From Deltaproteobacteria bacterium (GTDB lineage: Bacteria; Desulfobacterota; Desulfuromonadia; Geobacterales; Geobacteraceae): DNA of 7,992 bases. Positions 1-7,350 of this stretch are shown here, one piece after another; the stretch's first letter is position 1, and the number at the start of each line of letters is the position of its first letter. Position numbers and translations under genes: made by a program. The stretch covers positions 1-7,992 of the forward strand of contig JAJZQA010000113.1 of assembly GCA_021810985.1 (NCBI GenBank). The letters run 5' to 3'. The notes under the pieces were generated by a model. It did no database searches, was not told the DNA's origin, and was given only the letters and a program-made list of their open reading frames with translations.

Positions 1-18
1 CCCTTTTTAACGATGGTC

Positions 19-39
19 GGGCGACCCAGCGGGTCGCCC
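19..39. repeat. GC-rich perfect palindrome (9-bp arms, 3-nt loop) downstream of purH
   Basis: The arms GGGCGACCC (19-27) and GGGTCGCCC (31-39) are perfect inverted copies around the loop AGC. A second, outer pair, ACGAT (10-14) and ATCGT (51-55), can extend the structure across an internal loop. It lies 27 bases past the purH stop codon. On the minus strand, the direction in which purH is read, no T-tract follows the hairpin, so it is not a canonical intrinsic terminator. The shape, a GGGCGACC-type hairpin flanked by CCTACG, resembles palindromic units scattered between genes in many GC-rich proteobacteria. Calling it a dispersed repeat is an inference, because only one copy is visible here. 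It could still help end or stabilise the purH transcript. Confidence 0.6.
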
Positions 40-66
40 CTACGTAATAAATCGTCATCCCGCCCG

Positions 67-1632
67 TCAGTGCCGGAAATGCCGCATACCGGTAAAGACC
101 ATGGCCATGCCGTGCTCATCAGCCGCGGCGATTACTTCGTTGTCGCGCATGCTGCCGCCGGGCTGGATCACGGCTGTGATGCCGACTGAGGCAGCATTGT
201 CGATGCCGTCGCGGAACGGGAAGAATGCGTCGGAGGCCATGACCGCACCGGCTACCGGGAGGCCGGCATGTTCGGCCTTGATGGCGGCAATCCTTGCTGA
301 ATTGACCCGGCTCATCTGGCCGGCGCCGACGCCGATCGTCATCTTATCCTTGGCATAGACGATGGCATTGGACTTGACGAATTTCGCCACCCGCCAGGCA
401 AAGAGCAGATCGGCCATTTCCTGTTCGGTCGGGGTGCGTTTCGAGACCACCCGCAGTTCGTTGTAGAGGGCCAGATCCGCGTCCTGGAGGAGCAGGCCGC
501 CGGTAACCCTTTTCAGGTCGAGGCGTGGAATGGTCTGGGTCGGCAGCGGGCCGCAGGCCAGCAGGCGCACGTTCTTTTTCGCCGCGACGATTGCGGAGGC
601 CTCCGCTGATACGGATGGAGCGATGATTACCTCGACGAACTGCCGTTCGACGATGGCCGTGGCGGTTTCCGCGTCCAGTTCCCGGCTGCAGGCGATGATG
701 CCGCCGAAGGCCGACTCCGGGTCGGTGCTGTAGGCGCGATTGTAGGCATCGAGAAGTGAGTCGCCAAGAGCAACGCCGCAAGGGTTGGCATGTTTGACGA
801 TCACGCAGGAGGGGGCCGCGCTGAACTGCTTCATGCATTCGAGGGCTGCGTCGGTGTCGGCGATGTTGTTGTAGGAGAGCTCTTTTCCCTGTAACTGGGT
901 CGCGGTTGCGGTGGAGGCCTCGGTTGTGCCCGCTTCAACGTAAAAAGCGGCGTTCTGGTGTGGATTCTCGCCATAGCGCATTTCCTGCGCCTTGCGGAAC
1001 TGGAGGGTATAGGTATCGGGAAACAGGGCAACAGCTTCACCTGTTCGCCGGCCGAGCCAGTTGGAAATGGCCGCGTCATAGGCCGCGGTGCGCTGGTAGA
1101 CCTTGACCGCCAGGCCGAAGTTGGTTTCTTTGGCAACCGACCCGTCATTGGCGTTCATTTCGCTCAGAACTTTTTCGTAGTCGAGCGGGTCGGTGATCAC
1201 GGTTACGTCGGGCCAATTTTTGGCGGCGGAGCGGAGCATGGTCGGGCCGCCGATATCGATGTTTTCGATGGCGTCTTCCAGGGTGCAGCCTTCCTTGGCC
1301 ACGGTGGCCTCGAAGGGATAGAGGTTGACCACGACCATATCGATATTCTCGATGCCGTGTTCCTTCATCTTGGCCACGTGCTCCGGGTTGCCGCGCATGC
1401 CGAGCAGTCCGCCGTGAACTTTGGGGTGCAGGGTTTTTACCCGGCCGTCGAGCATTTCCGGGAACCCCGTGAACTCGGAAACATCCTTGACCGGAAGTCC
1501 CGCGTCGCGGAGCATCTTCGCCGTTCCGCCGGTGGAAAGAATTTCAACATGATAGCGGGTGAGCTCCCGGGCGAATTCGAGAATACCTGTCTTGTCTGAC
1601 ACGCTGATCAGCGCGCGCGTTATTTTTGCCAT
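67..1632 (-). CDS. purH: Bifunctional AICAR transformylase / IMP cyclohydrolase
   Basis: Catalyses the last two steps of de novo IMP synthesis in the cytoplasm: formylation of AICAR by 10-formyl-tetrahydrofolate, then ring closure of FAICAR. The 521-residue length is normal for the family. The N-terminal MGS-like cyclohydrolase domain (about 1-145) shows STGGT (33-37), [17 protein letters not shown] (61-77), NLYPF (103-107) and [13 protein letters not shown] (127-139). The C-terminal transformylase domain (about 200-521) shows RYGENPHQ (219-226), the catalytic Lys-His pair in KHANPCG (K280, H281), KSNAIV (420-425), SDAFFPFRD (467-475) and PGGSMRD (491-497). No key residue appears to be missing. 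The ATG is preceded by AGGAG (minus strand, 1641-1645) with 8-nt spacing. The gene follows the RACo-like gene on the same strand after a 125-bp gap, so it may be the last gene of an alr-led transcript or have its own promoter. The identification is secure. Confidence 0.98.
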   Translation of the reverse strand: MAKITRALISVSDKTGILEFARELTRYHVEILSTGGTAKMLRDAGLPVKDVSEFTGFPEMLDGRVKTLHPKVHGGLLGMRGNPEHVAKMKEHGIENIDMVVVNLYPFEATVAKEGCTLEDAIENIDIGGPTMLRSAAKNWPDVTVITDPLDYEKVLSEMNANDGSVAKETNFGLAVKVYQRTAAYDAAISNWLGRRTGEAVALFPDTYTLQFRKAQEMRYGENPHQNAAFYVEAGTTEASTATATQLQGKELSYNNIADTDAALECMKQFSAAPSCVIVKHANPCGVALGDSLLDAYNRAYSTDPESAFGGIIACSRELDAETATAIVERQFVEVIIAPSVSAEASAIVAAKKNVRLLACGPLPTQTIPRLDLKRVTGGLLLQDADLALYNELRVVSKRTPTEQEMADLLFAWRVAKFVKSNAIVYAKDKMTIGVGAGQMSRVNSARIAAIKAEHAGLPVAGAVMASDAFFPFRDGIDNAASVGITAVIQPGGSMRDNEVIAAADEHGMAMVFTGMRHFRH

Positions 1633-1757
1633 TGTATCTTCTCCTTGAAAACCGCTGCCCCGACAGCGTCAGGCTTACTGGGCGTCGAGGCTGGTAACGG
1701 GTTGTGTGATTAGTTGAAAAAGGAAATTATCCTGAAAAGGGCTGGGACCGGATTCAT

Positions 1758-2741
1758 TCAGGATCGGATTTTCGGAAAGTTCATATGTTCGAGAAAATTT
1801 CTTTCAAATGCGGGGGTGCCTGAAAGTGGGATGACCCGAATCTTCCGGGCGAGATTGTCTGTCGCGGCAAAACCCTCCGCGGTGCAGAGTGCCCGTTCCA
1901 CCCCGGCCAGTGCTCCCTCACGGATAAAACTTGCAACTTTTACCATGTTTTCGTGGAAAATTCCAACGTTTTTTAGCTTTTCCGCGGAAAGGACGGCTCC
2001 AAAGGAACCGGTTAAAATGACCTTTTGCACGTCGTCCCCCGCGATTCCGGCGCGCTGGAAGAGGATCTCCATTCCGGCCCTGATGGCCGCCTTTGCCAGT
2101 TGCACCTGGCGGATATCTTCCTGGGAAAGAAAGACCGTCCTGGCGGCATCCCGATAGAGGACAAAGGAAAGGCTGCCGTTGATCTCGGCGATCCGGTTAC
2201 CCAAAGTGGAGGCGATTTCTTCCGGCGGCAGGAGCCGTCCGCTGGCATCGATCAGTCCTTCCCTGAGCAATTCCGAGAGGGTGTCGATTACTCCTGAGCC
2301 GCAGATGCCGCGGGGTGTCCGGCCGGCGATGGTAGACAGGGAAAGTTTGCCCCCGGTAATCGCGACCTTTTCGATGGCGCCCGGCAGGGCCGGCATACCG
2401 CAAGCCAGGTTTCCGCCCTCGAAGGCCGGGCCTGCCGCCGCGGAGGTGGCGATGATCTTTGCTCCCGAAAACAATGCCATCTCACCGTTGGTGCCCAGGT
2501 CTAGATAGAGCGTGTGAGGGGCGAGCTGTGAGGCGTGAGAAGTCTCATCAGCCCGGCAACCAACGAGGAATGCCACCAGGTCGCCGCCGACGAAACCGCC
2601 GGGCAGGGGGAAGAGGTAAGCATTCAGGTCCAGTTTCCAGCCGAGACTGTCGGTCCGCAGGCGCTTGCCTTCGCGAAAGAGCGGCCGGAACGGCGGATAG
2701 GCGAGGGATTCAACCGGCAGGCCGAGGAGAAACTGTTCCAT
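1758..2741 (-). CDS. RACo-like protein, C-terminal fragment (327 aa) after the frameshift
   Basis: The second frame carries the rest of the ASKHA ATPase. Visible family motifs, in order, are MEQFLLGLPVESL at the first ATG (preceded in frame by GIALAGNPA, the expected GN(T)xM context), GGFVGGDLVAFLVG, LYLDLGTNGEMALF (phosphate-2 type strand and loop), AAGPAFEGGNLACGMPA, GICGSGVIDTLSELL, and LTGSFGAVLSAEKLKNVGIF near the C-terminus (adenosine-loop type). The conserved sequence begins 21 codons or more upstream of this ATG, so 2741 is only the first ATG left in frame and probably not a natural start. No ribosome binding site was identified for it. This part matches the middle and C-terminal RACo domains (DUF4445). 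Confidence 0.7.
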   Translation of the reverse strand: MEQFLLGLPVESLAYPPFRPLFREGKRLRTDSLGWKLDLNAYLFPLPGGFVGGDLVAFLVGCRADETSHASQLAPHTLYLDLGTNGEMALFSGAKIIATSAAAGPAFEGGNLACGMPALPGAIEKVAITGGKLSLSTIAGRTPRGICGSGVIDTLSELLREGLIDASGRLLPPEEIASTLGNRIAEINGSLSFVLYRDAARTVFLSQEDIRQVQLAKAAIRAGMEILFQRAGIAGDDVQKVILTGSFGAVLSAEKLKNVGIFHENMVKVASFIREGALAGVERALCTAEGFAATDNLARKIRVIPLSGTPAFERNFLEHMNFPKIRS

Positions 2742-2800
2742 GGCCGGGTTTCCAGCCAGGGCGATACCGTCCAGCTCTTCCGGGGCGACTCCGGCGATGC

Positions 2801-3037
2801 TCAGGAGTTGTTCACCATTTTCTCCAGCGTTCGATTGAGGGACTCGCGGAGCGAGGCGAGATTGTCCGGGGACTCGCAGGCGGCCTGGAGTCGCGCAACC
2901 ACATCGGCGCCGAAGGGGGCCTGGGGGTTCCTGGCGCCGAGAAAGGCCTGCCGTTCGCCGCTGTTTCTGTCGACCAGGGAGGCGGCGATGGTTGTGGTGC
3001 CGATATCGACGGCGATGGCGAGTCTTTTGCTGGACAT
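2801..3037 (-). CDS. RACo-like protein, N-terminal fragment (78 aa) before the frameshift
   Basis: This frame encodes the first part of the ATPase fold. The phosphate-1 loop of the ASKHA superfamily is clear at residues 9-16 (AVDIGTTT), followed by the FGADVVARL segment near residues 42-50, which in this family follows the first beta-sheet. It ends prematurely after MVNNS at the TGA at 2803-2801, in the middle of the helix that normally leads to the GN(T/P)AM motif. The ATG at 3037 has only a weak purine stretch (GAGAG) just upstream. Alone, the fragment lacks the phosphate-2 and adenosine motifs and should not be a working ATPase. Confidence 0.6.
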   Translation of the reverse strand: MSSKRLAIAVDIGTTTIAASLVDRNSGERQAFLGARNPQAPFGADVVARLQAACESPDNLASLRESLNRTLEKMVNNS

Positions 3038-3077
3038 AACTCTCGTTCTTGCGAAAAGGAGATGGTGTGGAGGGGCG

Positions 3078-4217
3078 TTACCGTGAGCCGTTCAGGTAGG
3101 CCCGCGGGACCCTTTTACTGATCCCGCAGAAGACCTCGTAAGGGATCGTACCGGCCCGTTCGGCAAGTTCTTCGGCCCGAATGCATTCACCCGAACTGCT
3201 GCAGCCAAGCAAGATCACCTCGTCGGCCTCGGCTACCTCCGGGATATCCGTTACATCCAGCATGATCCAGTCCATGCAGACGGTGCCGGCCACCGGCGCC
3301 CGCCGTCCCCGGACCAGAACCTCTCCCCGGTTGCTGAGCGCACGGCAGTAACCGTCCGCGTACCCGACCGGAACACTGGCCACCAGTGTCCTCCGGCCGG
3401 AAACGAAGGTGCGCGCATAGCTGAGGCTCATGCCCGGATCAACCCATTTCAGCATGGCAATGCGGCTTTTGAGGCGCATCACCGGTCGCAGATTCAGTTT
3501 TCCTTTGAAGTCGACCGAAGGAATGGCGCCATAGAGGGCGATGCCGGGACGTACCAGGTTGCAGAAGGGCAGGGTGAGGCTGACGGTTGCGGCGCTGTTG
3601 GCCAGGTGGATAAATCGGGGGCTGAAACCTTCCCGGTGAGCGGTTGCCACGACCTCGGCGAAGATCTCCTGCTGTTTTTCGGTAAAACGACGGCCGTCAT
3701 CGTCCAGTTCGTCAGCCGAGGCAAAGTGGGAGATGATCCCTTCCAGCTCGATGTTGCGCAGTTTTTTCAATTCCTTGAGGAATTCGGCCGCATGCTGGTG
3801 ATGGATGCCGAGCCGTCCCATACCGGTGTCCACTTTCAGGTGGATATGGGCCTTGCGAAAGAGCCGTGAGGCAGCGTTGTCGAGGGCGCGGGCCTGTTCC
3901 AGGTTGAAGACGACGGTGGAGAGGTTGAAGCCGATGCACTTTTTCTCCTGCCCCGGATAGATTCCGCCCAGCAGCAGGATCGGTCGGTCGATGCCTGCTT
4001 TGCGCAGCTGGATCCCTTCGGCAAGAAATGCTACGCCGAAAGCAGTTATATTCAGCAGTTCCAGCTCGCGCGAGATGTCCATGAAGCCGTGGCCGTAGGC
4101 ATCCGCCTTGACGACGGCGAGAATTCCGGTAGTCTTGGGGAGGCTTTGCCGGAGCTGCAGGTAGTTGTGTCGTAACGCGGCAAGATCGATTTCTGCAAGG
4201 GTGGGACGGCTGTCCAT
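3078..4217 (-). CDS. alr: Alanine racemase (PLP-dependent)
   Basis: Interconverts L- and D-alanine in the cytoplasm, providing D-Ala for peptidoglycan. The fold-type III barrel carries the PLP lysine in [11 protein letters not shown] (Lys37 from this start) and the second catalytic base, Tyr267, in SLSYARTF. Further family signatures are [37 protein letters not shown] and [13 protein letters not shown], and the C-terminal beta domain ends with [16 protein letters not shown]. The length of 379 residues is typical. An in-frame ATG lies four codons upstream (4229) but has no Shine-Dalgarno sequence. The ATG at 4217 has GGAG 6 nt upstream, lying inside those four codons, and gives the usual short lead-in before the [13 protein letters not shown] segment, so I prefer 4217. 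The gene is divergent from the thi operon and followed after 40 bp by the RACo-like gene. Confidence 0.96.
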   Translation of the reverse strand: MDSRPTLAEIDLAALRHNYLQLRQSLPKTTGILAVVKADAYGHGFMDISRELELLNITAFGVAFLAEGIQLRKAGIDRPILLLGGIYPGQEKKCIGFNLSTVVFNLEQARALDNAASRLFRKAHIHLKVDTGMGRLGIHHQHAAEFLKELKKLRNIELEGIISHFASADELDDDGRRFTEKQQEIFAEVVATAHREGFSPRFIHLANSAATVSLTLPFCNLVRPGIALYGAIPSVDFKGKLNLRPVMRLKSRIAMLKWVDPGMSLSYARTFVSGRRTLVASVPVGYADGYCRALSNRGEVLVRGRRAPVAGTVCMDWIMLDVTDIPEVAEADEVILLGCSSSGECIRAEELAERAGTIPYEVFCGISKRVPRAYLNGSR

Positions 4218-4251
4218 TACCGGCTCCATTCGGAAAATAACATTGAACGAA

Positions 4252-4280
4252 AAAGTAGCATGGATCCCCGGGAGTGTAAA
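4252..4280 (-). promoter_or_regulatory. Predicted sigma70-type promoter of alr
   Basis: Read on the minus strand, TTTACA (4280-4275) and TACTTT (4257-4252) are separated by 17 bp, the optimal spacing. They match the TTGACA and TATAAT consensus at 5/6 and 4/6 positions. Initiation would fall near 4245, leaving a leader of about 28 nt before the preferred alr start at 4217. It is inferred from sequence only. Confidence 0.55.
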
Positions 4281-4287
4281 GACGAAA

Positions 4288-4299
4288 GCCTTTAAAGGC
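4288..4299. repeat. Perfect 12-bp palindrome between divergent alr and thi promoters
   Basis: GCCTTTAAAGGC equals its own reverse complement. It ends one base before the thi -35 hexamer (4301) and begins 7 bp upstream of the alr -35 hexamer (4275-4280, minus strand). That position suits an operator contacted by a dimeric regulator of one or both promoters. No regulator gene is nearby, and I do not recognise the site as belonging to a named regulator. A chance palindrome cannot be excluded. Confidence 0.4.
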
Positions 4300-4300
4300 G

Positions 4301-4329
4301 TTGACTTTTCAGCTGATTTCCGCTAGGGT
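4301..4329 (+). promoter_or_regulatory. Predicted sigma70-type promoter of the thi operon
   Basis: TTGACT (4301-4306) and TAGGGT (4324-4329) are separated by exactly 17 bp, with a 5/6 match in the -35 box and the T1, A2 and T6 positions kept in the -10 box. The start would fall near 4336, only a few bases ahead of the riboswitch P1 stem, which is the placement expected for a leader RNA switch. Confidence 0.65.
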
Positions 4330-4342
4330 GAGGTACATAAAA

Positions 4343-4430
4343 GCCTGCTGGGGGAGTTCGAAAGAACTGAGATTCGCACCGCGGAGACCCTTGGAACCTG
4401 ATCCGGTTTGCACCGGCGTAGGAAAGCGGC
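4343..4430 (+). promoter_or_regulatory. TPP (THI-box) riboswitch aptamer
   Basis: The conserved thi-box cores are present: the G-run (4350-4354), CTGAGA (4367-4372), ACCC followed by TTGGAACCTGATCCGG (4387-4406), and the 3' GGCGTAGGAAAG (4415-4426). P1 can form between GCC-GCT (4343-4349, one bulged T) and AGCGGC (4425-4430). P3 is AGTTC and GAACT around a GAAA tetraloop (4355-4368). P5 is CCGG/CCGG (4403-4406 with 4413-4416). The G-run pairs with ACCC for P2. It lies between the thi promoter and thiE-thiD and is followed by an intrinsic terminator, so TPP binding should end transcription early. The genes downstream are exactly those expected. Confidence 0.95.
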
Positions 4431-4460
4431 ACCAGCGAGCCAAAGGATACAAATCCGGGA

Positions 4461-4489
4461 AGCCGTGGCCATGTGTCGCGGCTTTTTTT
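4461..4489 (+). terminator. TPP-controlled intrinsic terminator (expression platform)
   Basis: A 9-bp stem (AGCCGTGGC, 4461-4469, with GTCGCGGCT, 4475-4483, including G-U wobbles) closes a 5-nt loop and is followed by seven Ts (4483-4489). It sits 30 nt after the aptamer and 22 nt before the thiE-thiD start codon, so it acts as an attenuator rather than as the end of another gene. The 5' arm bases GCCGT (4462-4466) can instead pair with GCGGC (4426-4430), the 3' strand of aptamer P1. This gives a plausible antiterminator when TPP is absent. Confidence 0.88.
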
Positions 4490-4511
4490 GCTTTAGGAAC
4501 AGGAGCTGCAG

Positions 4512-5942
4512 ATGCCGAAAGGGCTTTATCTCATAACCGATCATAATGACCAATTGCTAGAACGGGTGGCAAAGGCGCTTTCCGCTGGAGTAACCTGTCT
4601 CCAATACCGGAACAAGGTGAAGAATTACACCTCACGTCTGGCCGAGGCTCGTGAGTTGCAGCGCCTCTGTTTTGGGCGTGGAGTCACTTTTATCGTTAAT
4701 GACGACCTGACCCTGGCCGCGGAGATCCGGGCGGATGGGATCCATTTCGGGCAGGACGATGGCAGTGTCGCTGTGGCGCGCCAGGCGCTGGGACCGGAGG
4801 CTCTGGTCGGCATCTCCACCCATTCCCTGGAAGAGGCGCTGCGGGCAGAAGAGGAGGGCGCTGACTATATCGGTTTCGGCGCCATGTATCCCAGCGAGAG
4901 CAAAGACGTCCGCTATCTGCCCGGCCCGGCCGCACTAGCTAAGATCCGGGCGCGGGTGCGAATTCCCATCGTCGCCATCGGCGGCATCACCCGGGACAAT
5001 GCTCCCGCGGTACTTGACGCCGGTGCCGATGCGATTGCCGTAATATCGTCTGTGCTGGCCAGCCCGGACCCGGAACTGGCCGCTCTTGAATTCGCCCTGC
5101 TGTTCAACCGCACACTGCCCGCACCGCGCGGTACGGTTCTCACCGTGGCCGGCAGCGACTCGGGCGGCGGCGCCGGCATCCAGGCGGATCTCAAGACCGC
5201 GACCCTGCTGGGAAGCTATGCCGCTTCGGTGATCACCGCCCTGACCGCCCAGAACACCCGCGGTGTCAGCGCCATTCATGGCGTTCCCGCCTCCTTTGTG
5301 GCCGAACAGCTCGATGCGGTGTTCCGTGATATTCCGGTTGACGTGGTGAAGACCGGAATGCTTTTTTCGACGGAGATCATCGAAGTTTTGGTGGAGAAGC
5401 TTGCCTGCTACGGCAAGAGAATGTTGGTGCTCGATCCGGTCATGATTGCCAAGGGGGGAAGCAGCCTCATTGATGAGGCCGCGGTTGCGAAACTGCTGGA
5501 GAAGCTGTTGCCGAGCGCCTACCTCATCACGCCGAATGTCCCGGAAGCCGAAGTTCTTACCGGGGTCACGATCCGGGACGAAGACGACATGGAATTGGCC
5601 GCTCGCGAGTTGCATCACCTGGGGGCGAGAAACGTCCTGCTCAAGGGGGGGCACCTCTCCGGGCCGGAAGCGACGGACATCCTCTTTGAAGGAAAGACGG
5701 TCCGCCGCTTTGTTTCCCAACGATTTGCCACGAACAATACCCACGGCACCGGCTGTACCTATGCCTCTGCCATTGCCACTTTTCTGGCCCAGGGCGAGCC
5801 GCTGCCGCTTGCGGTGGCCCGGGCGAAGGAGTTTGTCAGCGAGGCGATCAGGCGTGCGGTTCCCCTTGGTCAGGGCCACGGACCGGTGAACCATTTTCTG
5901 GCGGCAAAGAAACAGCTGGACAGGCTGAAGACCGAAGGCTGA
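4512..5942 (+). CDS. thiED: Fused thiamine-phosphate synthase / HMP(-P) kinase (ThiE-ThiD)
   Basis: A single 476-residue protein holds two enzymes of the last stage of thiamine synthesis. The N-terminal ThiE domain (about 1-200, TIM barrel) couples HMP-PP with thiazole phosphate. It shows YLITD (6-10), the phosphate-binding QYRNK (31-35), NDD (63-65), DGIHFGQDD (75-83), GFG (121-123), SESK (128-131) and IGGI (156-159). The C-terminal ThiD domain (about 207-470, ribokinase-like) phosphorylates HMP and HMP-P. It shows AGSDSGGGAGIQADLKT (213-229), DPVMIAKGG (308-316), TPNVPEAEVLTG (340-351), LLKGGH (376-381) and the catalytic-loop THGTGCT (410-416). The linker is short. AGGAG (4501-4505) lies 6 nt before the ATG. 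It is the first gene after the TPP riboswitch, with thiC next after 107 bp. All expected active-site motifs are present in both halves. Confidence 0.97.
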   Translation: MPKGLYLITDHNDQLLERVAKALSAGVTCLQYRNKVKNYTSRLAEARELQRLCFGRGVTFIVNDDLTLAAEIRADGIHFGQDDGSVAVARQALGPEALVGISTHSLEEALRAEEEGADYIGFGAMYPSESKDVRYLPGPAALAKIRARVRIPIVAIGGITRDNAPAVLDAGADAIAVISSVLASPDPELAALEFALLFNRTLPAPRGTVLTVAGSDSGGGAGIQADLKTATLLGSYAASVITALTAQNTRGVSAIHGVPASFVAEQLDAVFRDIPVDVVKTGMLFSTEIIEVLVEKLACYGKRMLVLDPVMIAKGGSSLIDEAAVAKLLEKLLPSAYLITPNVPEAEVLTGVTIRDEDDMELAARELHHLGARNVLLKGGHLSGPEATDILFEGKTVRRFVSQRFATNNTHGTGCTYASAIATFLAQGEPLPLAVARAKEFVSEAIRRAVPLGQGHGPVNHFLAAKKQLDRLKTEG

Positions 5943-6049
5943 TGGTTATCATCTCCTTTATGTAATTTTTTTCCTTCAGACTTCTAGCGTTAACCTTCTA
6001 CCTGCTCCCTGCTGCACATTATCTGACTTTACGTGAATGAGGAATCTAC

Positions 6050-7348
6050 ATGACCCAGCTTGAACAAGCCCGCAAGGGCATCATTACCGCTGAAATGAAA
6101 GCGGCGGCCCACGCCGAAGGCGTGTCTCCCGAATATATCCGCGACGGCATTGCCGACGGCACTATCGTAATCTGTCATAACGTAAAACACACCAACGGCC
6201 GTCCCCTGGCAGTGGGCAAGGGACTTCGCACCAAGGTGAACGCCAACATCGGCTCTTCGGCCGATGATACGGATATTGAGAAGGAGTTGGAAAAGGCCCG
6301 GGTGGCGGTGGCGAACGGCGCCGATGCCCTGATGGACCTTTCCACCGGCGGTCCGGTTGATGAGATCCGCCGGGCGGTGATAGCCGAGACTTCTGCCTGC
6401 ATCGGAAGTGTGCCGCTGTACCAGGCGGCGCTGGATACGCTCCGCCTCAAGAAGAAAGCCATTGTCGACATGACGGTTGACGATATCTTTGCCGGGATCA
6501 TCAAGCACGGCGAAGACGGGGTGGACTTCATTACCGTTCACTGCGGGGTCATTCACTCCACCGTCGAGCGGATGAAGAATGAGGGTCGCATTATGGACGT
6601 GGTTTCGCGGGGCGGGGCCTTCACCATTGAATGGATGGCCCACAACGGCCGGGAAAATCCCCTTTACGAAGGATTTGACCGGCTCCTCGAAATTGCCCGC
6701 CGTTACGACATGGTTCTTTCCCTGGGGGATGGCTTCCGGCCCGGCTGTCTGGCCGACGCCACCGACCGGGCCCAGATCCACGAACTGATTGTTCTTGGCG
6801 AGCTTACCCAGCGGGCCCAGGAGGCCGGGGTTCAGGTCATGATCGAAGGGCCCGGCCACATGCCGCTCAATCAGATCCAGGCGAATATCCTGCTGCAGAA
6901 GCGGCTCTGTCACGGCGCGCCTTTCTATGTGCTTGGTCCCTTGGTGACCGACATCGCTCCCGGCTACGATCACATCACCTGTGCCATTGGCGGGGCGATT
7001 GCCGCGGCTGCCGGGGCGGACTTTCTCTGTTATGTTACCCCGAGTGAACATCTGCGGCTGCCGGACGTGAATGATGTGAAGGAAGGGGTCATCGCCGCCC
7101 GAATCGCCGCCCACGCCGCTGATATCGCCAAGGGAGTTCCCGGCGCCTTGGATTTGGACACCCGCATGGCGAAGTGCCGCAAGAAGCTGGATTGGGAAGG
7201 CCAATTCGCTCTGGCCCTCGACCCGGAAAAAGCCCGGCGCCTGCGCGCCGAGTCGGGCGTGGCCGATCACGGCGCTTGCACCATGTGCGGCGAGTTTTGT
7301 GCATACAAGGTCATGGACAGCGCCATGGAGAAGGAAGGGGAGAAATAG
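6050..7348 (+). CDS. thiC: Phosphomethylpyrimidine (HMP-P) synthase, short-form ThiC
   Basis: Radical-SAM enzyme that rearranges the purine intermediate AIR into HMP-P, the substrate of the ThiD domain encoded just upstream. Its 432 residues fit the short ThiC form, which lacks the long N-terminal extension of E. coli-type ThiC. Motifs visible in order are NANIGSS (64-70), MDLSTGG (95-101), EGPGHMP (266-272, with a candidate metal-ligand His270), APGYDHI (303-309), TPSEHL (330-335) and the C-terminal cluster cysteines C410, C413 and C417 in CTMCGEFC. The cysteine spacing is CX2CX3C, one residue shorter than the CX2CX4C of E. coli ThiC; this is probably a short-form trait. AGGA upstream of the ATG at 7-nt spacing is a fair ribosome binding site. 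The 107-bp gap after thiE-thiD has no clear terminator or promoter, so both genes are probably under the same riboswitch. Confidence 0.97.
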   Translation: MTQLEQARKGIITAEMKAAAHAEGVSPEYIRDGIADGTIVICHNVKHTNGRPLAVGKGLRTKVNANIGSSADDTDIEKELEKARVAVANGADALMDLSTGGPVDEIRRAVIAETSACIGSVPLYQAALDTLRLKKKAIVDMTVDDIFAGIIKHGEDGVDFITVHCGVIHSTVERMKNEGRIMDVVSRGGAFTIEWMAHNGRENPLYEGFDRLLEIARRYDMVLSLGDGFRPGCLADATDRAQIHELIVLGELTQRAQEAGVQVMIEGPGHMPLNQIQANILLQKRLCHGAPFYVLGPLVTDIAPGYDHITCAIGGAIAAAAGADFLCYVTPSEHLRLPDVNDVKEGVIAARIAAHAADIAKGVPGALDLDTRMAKCRKKLDWEGQFALALDPEKARRLRAESGVADHGACTMCGEFCAYKVMDSAMEKEGEK

Positions 7349-7350
7349 GA

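Larger units (their letters stand above)
1758..3037 (-). pseudogene. RACo/RamA-like ASKHA ATPase (corrinoid protein reactivator family), frameshifted
   Basis: Two consecutive reading frames together encode one protein of the RACo/DUF4445 family: ASKHA-fold ATPases that drive reductive reactivation of inactive Co(II) corrinoid proteins. The first frame ends at 2801. The second is open upstream of its first ATG and continues with conserved family sequence. The junction is explained most simply by one missing base near 2812-2813: restoring a G after the Val75 codon gives MVEQLLSIAGVAPEEL and a continuous protein of about 426 residues. That protein would have the ASKHA domains but not the N-terminal [2Fe-2S] ferredoxin domain of full-length RACo, so an outside electron donor would be needed. 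The gene starts 40 bp after the alr stop, suggesting co-transcription. I saw no obvious slippery heptamer at the junction. It could be a true pseudogene, a sequencing error, or less likely a programmed frameshift. Confidence 0.75.

Noticed and set aside
958..1599. 213-codon plus-strand open frame opposite purH
   Set aside because: It is a shadow of the purH N-terminal half. Its translation has low-complexity HG/VDH stretches typical of antisense frames.
1655..1670. Small hairpin (CGCTG/CAGCG on the minus strand) followed by a few Ts just before the purH ribosome binding site
   Set aside because: The stem has only 5 bp and the T-run four bases. It is too weak to call a terminator or attenuator for the RACo-like gene or purH.
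1709..1738. Possible purH promoter on the minus strand (TTTTCA, 18 bp, ACTAAT)
   Set aside because: Each box matches only 4/6 and the spacing is off-optimal, in an AT-rich patch where such matches arise by chance.
2801..2825. Programmed -1 frameshift site in the RACo-like gene
   Set aside because: No X XXY YYZ slippery heptamer was found in the correct frame at the junction. A lost base is the simpler explanation.
2459..3121. Plus-strand open frames (2459-3121 and 2535-3086) over the RACo-like gene
   Set aside because: The minus strand carries clear ASKHA motifs, while the plus-strand translations are Arg/Gly-rich with no motif.
4935..5894. 319-codon minus-strand open frame opposite the ThiD domain
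   Set aside because: It lies wholly opposite a well-supported coding region and its translation is unlike any family I know.
5935..5973. Possible terminator after thiE-thiD (imperfect AAGG..GATG/CATC..CCTT stem, then T7 at 5967-5973)
   Set aside because: The stem is short and interrupted, and 7 nt separate it from the T-run, so a working intrinsic terminator is not supported.
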